Notes: generated by a model from the sequence alone, not told the origin. A DNA stretch of 64,000 nucleotides from Methylobacterium sp. Leaf118 (GCF_920984675.1 NZ_CAKLBV010000016.1:1-64000); one strand, 5' to 3'; shown: positions 37,964 through 47,720, counted from the first letter of the stretch. A program made the numbers and translations.

Positions 37964-40072
37964 TCACGGGGCCTCCGGCGCGGGAACCGCGGGGGCGGCC
38001 TTGAGGACCAGCACGGAGCGCTCGGGAAGGGCGACCGTGCCGCCTGCGCTCACCGGGGCGCGGCTGCCCTCGGGCACGGTTCCGGTGTCGAGGGTGGTGT
38101 CGAAGACCGGGCGCCAGGGGCCGCCGAGGGCCGGCGGCAGGGCGAAGGCGCAGGGGGCGACCGCCGCGTTCATCAGGATCAGCACGCGCTCCGAGCCCTC
38201 GATGTCGTTGCTCATCTGCATGCCGAAGGCTTGGCGCCCGCCCTCGGCCCAGGCGGCGGCGTCCATTTCGGTGGCGTCCGGCGAGAGCCAGTGCACGTCC
38301 TTGAGCCCGGTCTCGCCGACCTCCGCCCCCATCAGGAAGTGGCGCCGCCGCAGGGAGCGGCAGACCCGGCGCAGGGCGGCGAGATTGGCCACGAACGCCG
38401 TGAGCGCCGGATCGGGATCGTGGGTCCAGTCCATCCAGCCCGTGGCGTTGTCCTGGCAATAGGCGTTGTTGTTGCCGCCCTGGCTGCGCGAGCGCTCGTC
38501 GCCCATCAGCAGCATCGGCACGCCCTGGGCGAAGAACACGCAGGCCAGCATGTTGCGGGCCTGACGGGCCCGCACGCTCAGGATCGCCGGATCGTCGGTC
38601 GGTCCCTCGACGCCGTGATTGGCGCTGAGATTGTGCCCGTGGCCGTCGCGGTTGTCCTCGCCGTTGGCCTCGTTGTGCTTGTCCGCGTAGGCGACGACGT
38701 CGGCCAACGTGAAGCCGTCATGTGAGGCGACGAAGTTGATGCTGGCAAGCGGCGAGCGCCCGGACGGCAGGAAGATCTCGCGGGAGCCCGAGAGGCCCTG
38801 GGTCAGCTTGGCGAGGGTGCCGGAATCGCCCCGCCAGAAGCCCCGGAGGTTGTCGCGGAACTGGTCGTTCCACTCGCTCCAGCCATAGGGATAGCCGCCG
38901 AGCTGGTAGCCGCCCATGCCAATGTCCCAGGGCTCGGCGATGAGCTTGACCCGCGACAGCACGGGGTCCTGCGCCACGGCCTGGAAGAAGGCCGCGCGGG
39001 GGCTGAAATCGTGGGGCGCGCGCCCCAGGCTGGAGGCGAGATCGAAGCGGAAGCCCGCCACGCCGTAGACGGTGACCCAGTGGCGCAGACTGTCGAGCAC
39101 CATCTGCATGACCCGGGGATGGGCCAGATCGAGGGTGTTGCCGCAGCCGGTACAGTCGAGGTTGCGCCGGCGGTCGTCCGGGTCGAGCTTGTAGTAGCTG
39201 GCGTTGTCGATGCCGCGGAAGGAGAGCGTCGGCCCGAGATGGTCGCCCTCGGCGGTGTGGTTGTAGACCACATCGATCAGCGTCTCGATGCCGGCGGCGG
39301 CGAGTTCGCGGATGGCGAAGCGAAGGCCGCTGGCGTCGCCGTCGCCCAGATAGCGCGGCTCGGGGGCGAAATAGGCGTAGGGCTGGTAGCCCCAGAAGTT
39401 CACGAGCCCCCTCTCGACCAGGAAACGGTCGTCGGCGAAGGCCTGGATCGGCAGGAGTTCGAGGGCGGTGACGCCGAGCCGGAGCAGATGCTCGATGATC
39501 GCCGGATGGGCGAGGCCGAGATAGGTGCCGCGCTCCGCCTCCGACAGGGCCGGATGCGTCATGGTCAGCGCCTTGACGTGCGCCTCGTAGATGACGCTCT
39601 CGTGCATCGGCCGATGGGCGGGCCGCGCCACCGGATCGGGGCTGTCGAGCCGGGTGACGACGCCGCGCGGCAGGAACGAGGCGCTGTCGCGCCGGTCGAT
39701 CTGGTCCTCGCGGACGCCGCCGCGGCGGTGCCCGTAGAGCGCGTCGTGCCAGCGGATGCGGCCGGCGATCTCCCGGGCGTAGGGGTCGAGGACGAGCTTG
39801 GCCGGGTTGAAGCGGTGGCCCGCCGCCGGGTCCCACGGGCCGAAGACCCGGTAGCCGTAATGCTGGCCCGGCAGCATCCCGTGGACATAGACGTGGAACA
39901 CGTCGTCGGTCCGGCAGGGCAGGCGGATGCGGCGCTCCTCGTGGCGCGCCCCGGGTTCGAACAGGCAAAGATCGACGGCGGTCGCGTTCTGGGAGAAGAG
40001 AGCGAAGTTGACGCCGCGGCCGTCGAAATGCGCGCCAAGCGGCGTCGGCAAGCCCTCCTCGATGACGATCAT
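37964..40072 (-). CDS. glgX: Glycogen debranching enzyme GlgX
   Basis: 702 residues, GH13 isoamylase type. N-terminal CBM48-like part (PLGAHFDGRGVNFALFSQNA) and the catalytic barrel with nucleophile D344 (GVAGFRFDLAS), acid E380 (LIAEPWDIGMGGYQ) and D452 (NFVASHDGFTLAD). It cleaves alpha-1,6 branches of limit dextrins; in many Rhizobiales a TreX-like relative feeds the TreY/TreZ trehalose route, neither of which is in the window. ATG 40072 has GAAGGACC upstream. It lies downstream of otsA on the same strand with a 241-bp gap, so joint control is possible. Confidence 0.95.
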   Translation of the reverse strand: MIVIEEGLPTPLGAHFDGRGVNFALFSQNATAVDLCLFEPGARHEERRIRLPCRTDDVFHVYVHGMLPGQHYGYRVFGPWDPAAGHRFNPAKLVLDPYAREIAGRIRWHDALYGHRRGGVREDQIDRRDSASFLPRGVVTRLDSPDPVARPAHRPMHESVIYEAHVKALTMTHPALSEAERGTYLGLAHPAIIEHLLRLGVTALELLPIQAFADDRFLVERGLVNFWGYQPYAYFAPEPRYLGDGDASGLRFAIRELAAAGIETLIDVVYNHTAEGDHLGPTLSFRGIDNASYYKLDPDDRRRNLDCTGCGNTLDLAHPRVMQMVLDSLRHWVTVYGVAGFRFDLASSLGRAPHDFSPRAAFFQAVAQDPVLSRVKLIAEPWDIGMGGYQLGGYPYGWSEWNDQFRDNLRGFWRGDSGTLAKLTQGLSGSREIFLPSGRSPLASINFVASHDGFTLADVVAYADKHNEANGEDNRDGHGHNLSANHGVEGPTDDPAILSVRARQARNMLACVFFAQGVPMLLMGDERSRSQGGNNNAYCQDNATGWMDWTHDPDPALTAFVANLAALRRVCRSLRRRHFLMGAEVGETGLKDVHWLSPDATEMDAAAWAEGGRQAFGMQMSNDIEGSERVLILMNAAVAPCAFALPPALGGPWRPVFDTTLDTGTVPEGSRAPVSAGGTVALPERSVLVLKAAPAVPAPEAP

Positions 40073-40313
40073 CCCGGTCCTTCGCAAGCGGGCCCGAGGC
40101 GGGCCACGCTCAGGACTTAGGCCGATTCGTTGCTGTGGTGGAAGCGGTTAGCCGCCTCTCTCCCGGGTCTTGGTCGGGGTCGCCCGTGGGAGAAAACGCG
40201 CGTGACCGGCCACGGCCTCGTTCGGGGCCCCTCCCGCGGTCCCGGATCCGCCGGTCAGCGCCCGATCGAGGGCGCGCGCGACACGCGAAGCCAGGCTCCG
40301 ATGAGACCTTGCT

Positions 40314-41735
40314 CTATTCCGCCGCCGCCGCGGCCCGCGGCGGCTCGCGCTCGACGGTGCGGAAGGTTTCGAGTTCGGCCATGAAGCTGCGGGCCCACCA
40401 GTCCACATCCTCGCGCAGCATGCGATCGGCCATCGGCTTCCAGCGCTCGAGGCGCTCGGCCCGCGGCATGTAGAGCGCCTGCCGGATGGCCTCGGCCACC
40501 TCGAAGCGGTCATAGGGGTTCACGAGCAGCGCCTCGGGCAGCTGCCGGGCCGCGCCGGCGAACTTCGACAGGACGAGGACGCCCGGATCCTCCGCGCTCT
40601 GGGCGACGACGTATTCCTTGGCGACCAGGTTCATGCCGTCGCGCATCGGCGTGACGAGGCCGACCCGGGCCGCCCGGTAGAGGCCGGCCAGGACGGGGCG
40701 CGGATATGCCTTGGTGACGTACTGAATCGGCGTCCAGGCGGGCTCGCCCAGCGTGCCGTTGATGTCACCGACCTTCTCGTTCACCTCGCGGGAGAGCTGC
40801 TCGTATTCCGGCACCTCGCTGCGCGATTTCGGCGTGATCTGGATGTAGACGACGTTGCCGCGCTGATCGGGATTCGAGGCGAAGAAGCGGTCGACCGCCT
40901 CCATCCGCTCGGGCACGCCCTTCGAATAGTCGAGCCGGTCGACGCCGATCAGCAGCTTGCGGGTGCGCAGGCCCGCCATGGTCTCGCGCACCACCTTGTT
41001 GGCGCCGGCCTTGTCGGCGGCCTCCTTGAAGCTGGCGACGTCGATGCCGATCGGGAAGGAGCGGATGCGGGTGCGCCGCCCATCCACCATCAGGGCGCCG
41101 CCGCCGAGCGGGATCGCCCGCATCGTGTCGATGAAGTTGCGCGAAAGGTTCTGCACGTCCGCGTCGGTCTGCAGGCCGATCAGGTCGTAATCGGCCATGC
41201 ACCGCAGCAGCTCGTTGCTGGCCGGCAGGGTGTTGAACACGTCGGCCGCCGGCCACGGAATGTGGTGGAAATAGCCGATGGGGTTGGCGATCCCCTGGCC
41301 GCGCAGCTCGGAGGCCAGCGGCAGCAGGTGGTAATCGTGCACCCAGATCAGGTCGTCGGGCTCGACCAGCTTGGCGAGCGCCCGGGCGAAGGTCTGGTTG
41401 ACGCGCTGGTAGCCGGCGTAATCCGAGCGGGAGAAGGTGCCGAGGCCGATGCGGTAATGCATGATTGGCCACAACGCCCGGTTCGCGAAGCCGGCGTAGT
41501 ATTCCCGGTGGTCCTGCGGCGAGAGATCGAGGACGGCGTACTGGATCGGGCCGCGGTCGATCAGCTCCGGCTCCTGGTCCGGGTTCTCGCGGATGTTCCC
41601 GCTCCAGCCGAACCACAACCCCTCATAGGAGGCGAAGGCCTCCTTGACCGCGACGGCGAGGCCGCCTGCGGACACCGCGTCCTTGCCCTCGGCAGGCACG
41701 GCGACGCGATTAGAGACGATGATCAGACGTGCCAC
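40314..41735 (-). CDS. otsA: Trehalose-6-phosphate synthase
   Basis: 473 residues, GT20. Joins UDP-glucose and glucose 6-phosphate. Seen: N-terminal [39 protein letters not shown] with the donor-binding Arg/Lys, and [18 protein letters not shown]. It starts at GTG 41735 with GGAG 8 nt before. No otsB (phosphatase) gene is present here. Trehalose protects against osmotic stress and drying, in line with the neighbouring envelope-stress operon on the other strand. Confidence 0.96.
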   Translation of the reverse strand: MARLIIVSNRVAVPAEGKDAVSAGGLAVAVKEAFASYEGLWFGWSGNIRENPDQEPELIDRGPIQYAVLDLSPQDHREYYAGFANRALWPIMHYRIGLGTFSRSDYAGYQRVNQTFARALAKLVEPDDLIWVHDYHLLPLASELRGQGIANPIGYFHHIPWPAADVFNTLPASNELLRCMADYDLIGLQTDADVQNLSRNFIDTMRAIPLGGGALMVDGRRTRIRSFPIGIDVASFKEAADKAGANKVVRETMAGLRTRKLLIGVDRLDYSKGVPERMEAVDRFFASNPDQRGNVVYIQITPKSRSEVPEYEQLSREVNEKVGDINGTLGEPAWTPIQYVTKAYPRPVLAGLYRAARVGLVTPMRDGMNLVAKEYVVAQSAEDPGVLVLSKFAGAARQLPEALLVNPYDRFEVAEAIRQALYMPRAERLERWKPMADRMLREDVDWWARSFMAELETFRTVEREPPRAAAAAE

Positions 41736-42243
41736 GAACCCGGCTCCGGTCCTCGGTGGAGCGGGCACACATTCGCGCGCCCGCCAGAGAGTCTTGCAAG
41801 TCCGTGTGAAAACGCGCGGAAGCCAAGCGCGATCCGTCGGAAGACAGCCAAGCGCATCGCTTCCTGCCGGTCAAGCGGCCAATCCGGCTTCCCCAGGGTG
41901 GACGCGTCCGCCATCGCGCCCCGTCGATCCCCGGCTCCGACCAGCGGCGACCGCCTCCGCGCTGGTTGAATCTGTCGCAGCCGCCCGCCCCGAACGGCGC
42001 CCGTGGCGGCCCGGGGCCGCGATCGCGCGTGTGGTCTGCCTCCGCCGACCCGTCCTGTCGTCCGCTCCTTCGCCCGTCCATGCGCGCGCCGCCTCCCGGA
42101 CCCGACAGCCCGCCGGGCCCCGAGAGGCCGATGCGGTGTGTCGAGAGCGGAACCGTGCGGCGCGGCCGTTGGTTCTCCGGCCGAATTCTTTGTTGAGACG
42201 CCGCGCCGATGCGCGGGGCGTCCCCTCCCCAGGAGCCCATGCC
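41736..42243. other. 508-bp divergent gap otsA / envelope-stress operon
   Basis: No gene is supported. It holds the otsA promoter and, near its right end, the EcfG-like site at 42149-42174. I do not find a matching site pointing toward otsA. Confidence 0.5.
42149..42174 (+). promoter_or_regulatory. EcfG-like stress promoter, GGAAC-N17-GGTT
   Basis: GGAAC at 42149-42153, 17 bp, then GGTT at 42171-42174, 70 bp before the ATG of the operon. The known alphaproteobacterial general stress sigma factor EcfG recognises GGAAC with 16 to 17 bp to CGTT; here the -10 has G for C. Confidence 0.5.
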
Positions 42244-42711
42244 ATGACCGCCTCTCCGGATCCCATCGGCGGAACCGATCCCGCGGCCCGCTCGGCGGAC
42301 CTGAAGGACCTGCGCCACGATGTCGAAGACACGGCCCACGTCGCGGCCGAGCGTGGCCGGGGCTTCGCCGCCGCGGCCCGCAAGCACGCCCTGTCCTACG
42401 TCGACGACCGCAAGAGCGAGGCCGCCCGCTCGGTCTCGGACCTCGCCCGGTCGCTCAAGGATTCGGGCAAGACCTTCGACGACCGCCCCAACATCCGCGC
42501 CTTCTTCGACAGCGCGGCGGAGGGGCTCGACGACCTGTCCGGCTCGATCGAACGGCGCAGCCTCGACGACATCTACGCCGAGGCCGAGGCCTATGCCCGG
42601 CGCTCGCCGGTGACGGTGGCGGTGGCGACCTTCGCGGCGGGGTTCCTGCTCGCGCGGTTCATCAAGGCATCCGGCCAGCCCGAGCCCTACGACGACGGCT
42701 TCCGGGCCTGA
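42244..42711 (+). CDS. Envelope-stress operon protein 1: ElaB/YqjD-like membrane protein
   Basis: 155 residues. A long charged amphipathic helical part (DLKDLRHDVEDTAHVAAERG, KSEAARSVSDLARSLKDSG) followed by one C-terminal membrane helix (VTVAVATFAAGFLLARFI) and a short tail. This is the layout of YqjD/ElaB-type proteins, which sit in the inner membrane and can bind ribosomes under stress; the match is by pattern, not by a firm domain call. First gene of the operon, 70 bp behind an EcfG-like promoter. Confidence 0.75.
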   Translation: MTASPDPIGGTDPAARSADLKDLRHDVEDTAHVAAERGRGFAAAARKHALSYVDDRKSEAARSVSDLARSLKDSGKTFDDRPNIRAFFDSAAEGLDDLSGSIERRSLDDIYAEAEAYARRSPVTVAVATFAAGFLLARFIKASGQPEPYDDGFRA

Positions 42712-42723
42712 GGGATACGCGTG

Positions 42724-43131
42724 ATGGCCAATCCCTCTCCTCCACCTCCCTCCTCCTCGATCCAGTCGCTCGTCGCGGAGGCCCTGCGCGAGGCGAGCGA
42801 ACTCGCCGGCCGGGAGATCGCGCTCTTCCGCACGGAGATGACGAACAACGTCCGCTCGCTCTTCGTCGGGCTGGCCATGATGGTGCTTGCCGCCGTCTTC
42901 GGCGTGACCGCGATGCTCGTGCTGATCGGCGCGCTGGTGAAATACGTGGCGACGCTGGTGAATTCGGAATGGCTCGCGGCGCTGATCGTCGGCGGCGGGA
43001 TGCTGTTCGTCGCGGTGGTGCTCGGTGTCATTGGGGCCCGGGCGATGTCCCTGTCCAACCTCGCCCCGACCCGGACCTCCCGGCAGGTCCGGCAGGATGC
43101 CCGCGCGCTGACGGAAAGGGTTTCGGGATGA
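42724..43131 (+). CDS. Envelope-stress operon protein 2: phage holin family (YqjE-like)
   Basis: 135 residues. An amphipathic N-terminal helix (SLVAEALREASELAGREIAL) and two membrane helices (SLFVGLAMMVLAAVFGVTAM and LIVGGGMLFVAVVLGVI), the layout of the putative actinobacterial holin-X/YqjE family. In cells these are envelope proteins, not lysis proteins. GAGGG lies in front of both GTG 42721 and ATG 42724; I use the ATG. Its stop overlaps the next start (ATGA). Confidence 0.88.
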   Translation: MANPSPPPPSSSIQSLVAEALREASELAGREIALFRTEMTNNVRSLFVGLAMMVLAAVFGVTAMLVLIGALVKYVATLVNSEWLAALIVGGGMLFVAVVLGVIGARAMSLSNLAPTRTSRQVRQDARALTERVSG

Positions 43132-43565
43132 GCGAATCGATCTCGGATCTCGAGAAGGACATCGAGCAGCGCCGCGCCCGGCTCGACGAGACCATCGACC
43201 GGATCCAGGGGCGCCTGAACGCGTCGAGCCTCGTCGACGAGATGCTCGGCTCGGCCCGGCGCACGCCCTATGGCAGCGTCTACGACGAGGCGCTGGATGC
43301 GGTGCGACGCAACCCCCTGCCGGTGCTGCTGATCGCGGCCGGCGTGGGCCTGATCCTCAACGGCATGCGGACCGGCCGTCGGCCCACGCGCCACGCGGTG
43401 ATCCCGCTCGATTCCCGGCCCGTCGCGGCGTCCTCCGCCGAGACCGCCTCCGAGGCGGCGCCCGTGATCGTCACGGGGGCCGACCGCACCTACGACCCCG
43501 ATGCGCCGACCGGGCGCCCGCCCCACGATCCGCCCGGCGGCCTGCCGAGCGAGCGCCGCGCCTGA
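43128..43565 (+). CDS. Envelope-stress operon protein 3: DUF3618 protein
   Basis: 145 residues. It starts with the DUF3618 pattern (SDLEKDIEQRRARLDETIDR, IQGRLNASSLVDEML), then one membrane helix (NPLPVLLIAAGVGLILNGM) and a disordered acidic C-terminus. DUF3618 genes regularly follow YqjE-like genes, as here. Translationally coupled to the preceding gene by ATGA. Confidence 0.92.
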   Translation: MSESISDLEKDIEQRRARLDETIDRIQGRLNASSLVDEMLGSARRTPYGSVYDEALDAVRRNPLPVLLIAAGVGLILNGMRTGRRPTRHAVIPLDSRPVAASSAETASEAAPVIVTGADRTYDPDAPTGRPPHDPPGGLPSERRA

Positions 43566-43638
43566 TCCGACCCGACCGGCCGCGCGCGACCTGCGCCGAC
43601 GGCCCGACCGACATGGCCCAACCGATGTGGAGCCTCCC

Positions 43639-44472
43639 ATGACCCAGACCTCGTCGACCCCGCCCCGCACCCCCTCGGGCGCCCCCATCGAGACCCTGCC
43701 CGAGCACATCGCCGGACGCGCCGGCATGCCGCGCACCGAAGGCGTCAACCACGATCTCCACGCCCTCGCCGAGCGCGCCTCCGCCCAGGGCCGCGAGGCC
43801 AATGCCCGGCTGCAGCAGGGCCTGCACGATGCGACCGAGGACGCCGCGCAGAGCACCCGCACCCTGCGCGACCAAGCCACCGACACGGCCTCGGACCTGC
43901 GCGATCGGGCGGCCGACACGGCTTCCGACCTCCGTGAGCGTGCGGCCGGGACGGCCTCCGACCTTCGTGAGCGTGCGGCCGGGACGGCCTCCGACCTGCG
44001 CGATCGGGCCAGCGAGACGATCCGCACCGCCCGCGCCCGGGCGGGGGACACCTACGACGACGCCCGCTCCTGGGCCGAGGACCGCTACGAGACGCAGCGC
44101 CAGCGCGCCGCCGAACTGGCCGATCGCGGCGCCCGCCGCCTCCACGAGGGCCGCACCGCCACGGAGCAGTTCGTCTCCGAGAACCCGCTCCTCGTCGGCG
44201 TGGTCGGCCTCGCCGCCGGTCTCCTCCTCGGCGCGCTGCTGCCGCGCACCCGCCAGGAGGATCAGGCGCTCGGTCCCTACGCGGACGACCTGCGCGGCCA
44301 GGGCATCCGCTACGCCCGCGACCTGACCCATCGCGGCCGCGCCTTCGTCGAGACGGCGCTCGATCCCGAGAACCTCGACGCGGCGGTGCAGCGCGCCACC
44401 GCGCCGACCTCGGGACCGGACACGTCCGCCCCGCATCGGGACGAGGCGGAGCGGGCGGCCCAGCGGCTCTGA
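43639..44472 (+). CDS. Envelope-stress operon protein 4: LEA-like repeat protein with membrane helix
   Basis: 277 residues. Residues 80-123 are four near-identical 11-mers (A-x-x-TASDLR-D/E-R), continued by more degenerate 11-mers to about 160. This periodicity is that of group 3 LEA and apolipoprotein-like amphipathic helices, which protect membranes or proteins during drying. A membrane helix follows (NPLLVGVVGLAAGLLLGALL, about 194-213), then a charged C-terminal part. Last gene of the operon, 73 bp after DUF3618, and followed by a strong hairpin. Confidence 0.85.
   Translation: MTQTSSTPPRTPSGAPIETLPEHIAGRAGMPRTEGVNHDLHALAERASAQGREANARLQQGLHDATEDAAQSTRTLRDQATDTASDLRDRAADTASDLRERAAGTASDLRERAAGTASDLRDRASETIRTARARAGDTYDDARSWAEDRYETQRQRAAELADRGARRLHEGRTATEQFVSENPLLVGVVGLAAGLLLGALLPRTRQEDQALGPYADDLRGQGIRYARDLTHRGRAFVETALDPENLDAAVQRATAPTSGPDTSAPHRDEAERAAQRL
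43876..44007. repeat. 33-bp tandem repeat, four copies, coding the 11-mers
   Basis: Units start at 43876, 43909, 43942 and 43975. Copies 2 to 4 differ at few positions at DNA level, so they are recent duplications, and the unit length keeps both reading frame and helical phase. Confidence 0.85.
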
Positions 44473-44486
44473 TCCCCACCTTGGCG

Positions 44487-44528
44487 GGGCGGCCCCCTCT
44501 CTCCTGCGGCGGCGAGAGGGGGCCGCCC
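44487..44528 (+). terminator. Perfect 15-bp hairpin after the envelope-stress operon
   Basis: GGGCGGCCCCCTCTC and its exact reverse complement with a 12-nt loop, 14 bp after the last stop codon. No T-tract, but the position and strength support a transcript end. Confidence 0.65.
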
Positions 44529-44656
44529 GGCCACGGCCTCGGACCGGTGCGGGCCTCGCGGCGCGCCCGACCTTGGTCTAGAGACTCGTCCCGGATCGGC
44601 CTCTCCCCGGGGAGCCGGCATCCACCCCTCGGGCCGATGCTCTCGTCTGCGCCTCC

Positions 44657-45382
44657 ATGACCCACGACGCGCCGCGGCTGCTCGCCTGCGGGGACACGGC
44701 CTTCACCATCGAATTCGGTGACCGGATCGATCCGGCCCTGTCGGCCCGCGTGCGCGCCCTCGATGCGGCCCTCGCGGAGCGCCCCCCGCCCGGCCTCGTC
44801 GAGACCGTACCGACCTACCGCTCGCTCACCGTCCATCTCGATCCACTGATCGCCGACCCGGAGGCGACGGGGCGCGCCGTTCTGGCCCTGGCCGGCGCGA
44901 CGCAGGCCTCCGCGGCGCCCGAACGGCTCTGGCACATCCCGGTGGTCTATGGCGGCGCGTTCGGGATCGACCTCGCAGCGGTCGCCGACCACCACGGTCT
45001 CTCGCCCGGCGCGGTGATCGAGCGCCACGCGGCGCCCGAGTACCGGGTGGCGATGATCGGCTTCCTGCCGGGCTACGCCTATCTCGAAGGGCTCGATCCG
45101 GCACTGGCCCTGTCGCGACGCCCGCACCCGCGGCCCTCGACGCCCGCCGGCACCATCTCGATCGGCGGGGCGCAGGCGCTGGTCGCGAGCATCGCCGCGC
45201 CGAGCGGCTGGCACCTCCTCGGCCGCACGCCGGTGAAGTCCTTCCTGCCCGGGCGCGATCCAGTCTTCCTGCTGCGCCCCGGCGACCGCCTGCGCTTCGT
45301 GCCCATCGCGGCGGGCCAGTGGGACGCCCTCGCCGCCGCCGCCAAGGCCGGCGAGACCGTGGTCGAGCTGCGCGAAGGATGA
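44657..45382 (+). CDS. pxpB: 5-oxoprolinase subunit PxpB
   Basis: 241 residues. KipI/PxpB family: with PxpC and PxpA it opens 5-oxoproline to glutamate using ATP. Seen: LLACGDTAFTIEFGDRID, VPTYRSLTVHLDP, the conserved block VAMIGFLPGYAYLEGLDPAL and RTPVKSFLPGRDPVFLLRPG. Its stop overlaps the pxpC start (ATGA). pxpA (LamB/YcsF) is not in the window. Confidence 0.95.
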   Translation: MTHDAPRLLACGDTAFTIEFGDRIDPALSARVRALDAALAERPPPGLVETVPTYRSLTVHLDPLIADPEATGRAVLALAGATQASAAPERLWHIPVVYGGAFGIDLAAVADHHGLSPGAVIERHAAPEYRVAMIGFLPGYAYLEGLDPALALSRRPHPRPSTPAGTISIGGAQALVASIAAPSGWHLLGRTPVKSFLPGRDPVFLLRPGDRLRFVPIAAGQWDALAAAAKAGETVVELREG

Positions 45383-46392
45383 GCGGGCGGCTCTCTCTCC
45401 TTCGCCTGACCGGCGCGGCCTCGATCCAGGACGGGGGGCGGCCCGGCTTCCTGCGCTTCGGCCTGTCGGGATCGGGACCGATGGACCGCCTCGCCCACGC
45501 CGCCGCCAATGTCCTGGTCGGCAACGCGCCCGACACGGCGGCGCTCGAACTCGGCCTCTGCGCCGTCACCCTGCGGGCCGAGGGCGGACCGGTGCGGCTG
45601 GCGCTGGCGGGCGCGCCCTGCGCCCTGCGGATCGACGGCGAGGCGCTCGCGGACCACCGCTCCTTCCTGCTGCGCGAGGGCGCCGAACTCACCATCGCCC
45701 GGCCCCAAGCGGGGGTGTTCGCCACCCTCGCGGCGGAAGGCGGGTTTCCGGTGCGGGCGGTGATGGGCAGCCGCTCGCTGCATCGACGCGCCGGCCTCGG
45801 CGAGGGTCCGTTCACGGACGGCGACGCCCTGCCGCTCGCGGGCCTGTCGCCCTCGGGGGGCCCGGAGCGCTGCCTCGACCCGATCCCGCTGGAGCGGGAC
45901 GGGCCGATCCGCGTCGTGCTTGGCCCCCAGGACGATGCCTTCACGGCGGACGGGTGCGCGACCTTTCTGGAACAGACCTTCACGGTTTCGCCCCAGGCCG
46001 ACCGGATGGGCTACCAGCTCGACGGCCCGGCGATCGCTCACGGCGAGGGCGGCTTCAACATCGTCTCCGACGCGACCGTGGCCGGCTCGGTCCAGGTTCC
46101 GGGTTCGGGGCGGCCGATCGTGCTGCTCGCCGACCGCCAGACCACCGGCGGCTATCCGAAGATCGCCACGGTCGTCTCGGCCGACCTGCGCCGGATCGCC
46201 CAGCGCCGCCCCGGCGAGGCCGTGCGGTTCGCCGCGATCGATCTCGCCCAGGCCCGCCGCCTCGCGCAGGCGCGCGCGGCGGTGCTTGCGGCCCTCTCCG
46301 AAGCCCTGCGCCCGGTGGAGTGCCGGGCCGAGCGGCTCCTGCGGGCCAACCTCGCGGGCGCGGCGGTCGATGCCTTCAACCCCGGCGATTAG
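45379..46392 (+). CDS. pxpC: 5-oxoprolinase subunit PxpC
   Basis: 337 residues, KipA/PxpC (biotin-dependent carboxyltransferase-like) family. Seen: SIQDGGRPGFLRFGLSGSGP, MDRLAHAAANVLVGN, RVVLGPQDDAF, SPQADRMGYQLDGP and ADRQTTGGYPKIATVVSADL, all diagnostic. Start ATG 45379 lies inside the pxpB stop. Together with PxpB it forms the two-subunit complex that acts with PxpA. Confidence 0.96.
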   Translation: MSGRLSLLRLTGAASIQDGGRPGFLRFGLSGSGPMDRLAHAAANVLVGNAPDTAALELGLCAVTLRAEGGPVRLALAGAPCALRIDGEALADHRSFLLREGAELTIARPQAGVFATLAAEGGFPVRAVMGSRSLHRRAGLGEGPFTDGDALPLAGLSPSGGPERCLDPIPLERDGPIRVVLGPQDDAFTADGCATFLEQTFTVSPQADRMGYQLDGPAIAHGEGGFNIVSDATVAGSVQVPGSGRPIVLLADRQTTGGYPKIATVVSADLRRIAQRRPGEAVRFAAIDLAQARRLAQARAAVLAALSEALRPVECRAERLLRANLAGAAVDAFNPGD

Positions 46393-46518
46393 CGAAAACA
46401 CACCGAGAGCGGGCCGCCACCGCCCGGACATGGCCGATGCGGCATCGAAGCGTCGTCCCGACCTGCGATCCGGGCGGGCGCGCGCGGACCGGAACCGGCC
46501 CTGCCGCGTTGTCCGGCC

Positions 46519-47595
46519 ATGGCTCGCGAAACCTCCCCACCGCCCCGTCTCGGCTTCTGCTGCACCTTCATCCCGGATGCGGACCCCGCACACCGGACGT
46601 TGAAGGCCGCCAAGGACGCCGCCAAGCTGATGAATCTCGGCACCGTGACGATGGCGCATCTCCAGCGCCTCGGCCCGGCCGAGCGGCGCCAGAAGCTGGA
46701 GGACGTGGTGCGCCACAACCTCGCGGCCCTGGAACGGCAGATCGCCTGGGTCGCCGCGCGGCCGCCATTGGAGCGGCTCCTGCGCATGGCGAGCTCGCTC
46801 CTGCCGGGCTACACCCACCCGACCGCGATGCCGCTCTATGCGGAGACCTCGTTGCGGACACTGATCGAGACCGGGCTGGCCCGGATCGGCGAGCGGGCGC
46901 GGGCCGGCGGCGTGCGCCTGAGCATGCATCCGGGGCCGTTCTGCATCATCGCCTCGTGCAACCCGAACGCGCAGGCCAACGGCATCGCCGAACTGGAATA
47001 CCACGCCGAGGCCATGGCGATGCTGGGCTACGGCTCCGGCTGGCACCCGCAGGGCGCCCACGTGAACATCCATGTCGGCGGACGCGAGCCCGGCATCGAC
47101 GGCTTTCGCGAGAACCTGTCCCTGATCTCGGAGACGGCGCGCAACCTGCTCACCGTCGAGAACGACGAGTCGCTGTTCGGCCTCGACGCGGTCCTGCGCC
47201 TCGGCGAGCGCATCCCCGTGGTGCTCGACCTGCACCACCATTGGGTCGAGAGCCGGGGGGCCTATCTCGAGCCCGACGAGCCCCGGATCCAGGCGGTGAT
47301 CGCCTCCTGGCGCGGCGTGCGGCCGGTGAGCCATATCAGCGTCTCGCGCGAGAGCCTGCTGCCCGATCACGACCCGGCGGCGCTGCCGGACTACGCGGCG
47401 CTCTCCGAATCCGGCCATTCCTGGCGCGACCTCGCCGCGCATTCCGACCTGATGTGGAACGAGGCGGTCAACGCCCTGGTGGCCCGCCACCTCGCCTGGA
47501 GCGATTTCGAGATCGAAGCCAAGGGCAAGAACCAAGCCTCGGTCCCCCTCGCCGCCGGGATCGGGCGCCGCCTGACGGGGGCGCTGGCGGCCTGA
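46519..47595 (+). CDS. uvsE: UV damage endonuclease UvsE-like (TIM barrel)
   Basis: 358 residues. UVDE family: a metal-dependent AP-endonuclease-fold enzyme that nicks DNA 5' to photolesions. The pattern is RLGFCCTFI at the start, RHNLAALERQIAWVA, RLSMHPGPFCIIASCNPNAQ, ELEYHAEAMAMLG, VNIHVGGREPGIDGF, LTVENDESLFGLD and the metal ligands in IPVVLDLHHHWVES. It is more divergent at the N-terminus than typical members. It stands 126 bp after pxpC and may have its own promoter. Confidence 0.85.
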   Translation: MARETSPPPRLGFCCTFIPDADPAHRTLKAAKDAAKLMNLGTVTMAHLQRLGPAERRQKLEDVVRHNLAALERQIAWVAARPPLERLLRMASSLLPGYTHPTAMPLYAETSLRTLIETGLARIGERARAGGVRLSMHPGPFCIIASCNPNAQANGIAELEYHAEAMAMLGYGSGWHPQGAHVNIHVGGREPGIDGFRENLSLISETARNLLTVENDESLFGLDAVLRLGERIPVVLDLHHHWVESRGAYLEPDEPRIQAVIASWRGVRPVSHISVSRESLLPDHDPAALPDYAALSESGHSWRDLAAHSDLMWNEAVNALVARHLAWSDFEIEAKGKNQASVPLAAGIGRRLTGALAA

Positions 47596-47720
47596 ACGGT
47601 CCTTGCGCGACGTCCGCCGCACCGACCGCGCCCGGAACCGGGACGGCCGGTGAAGCGAGGGTTCGTGCGCAAGGCCGAGCCCCGGTGTACAGGCGCCCGG
47701 CTTGGGTTAGACATCCCCTC

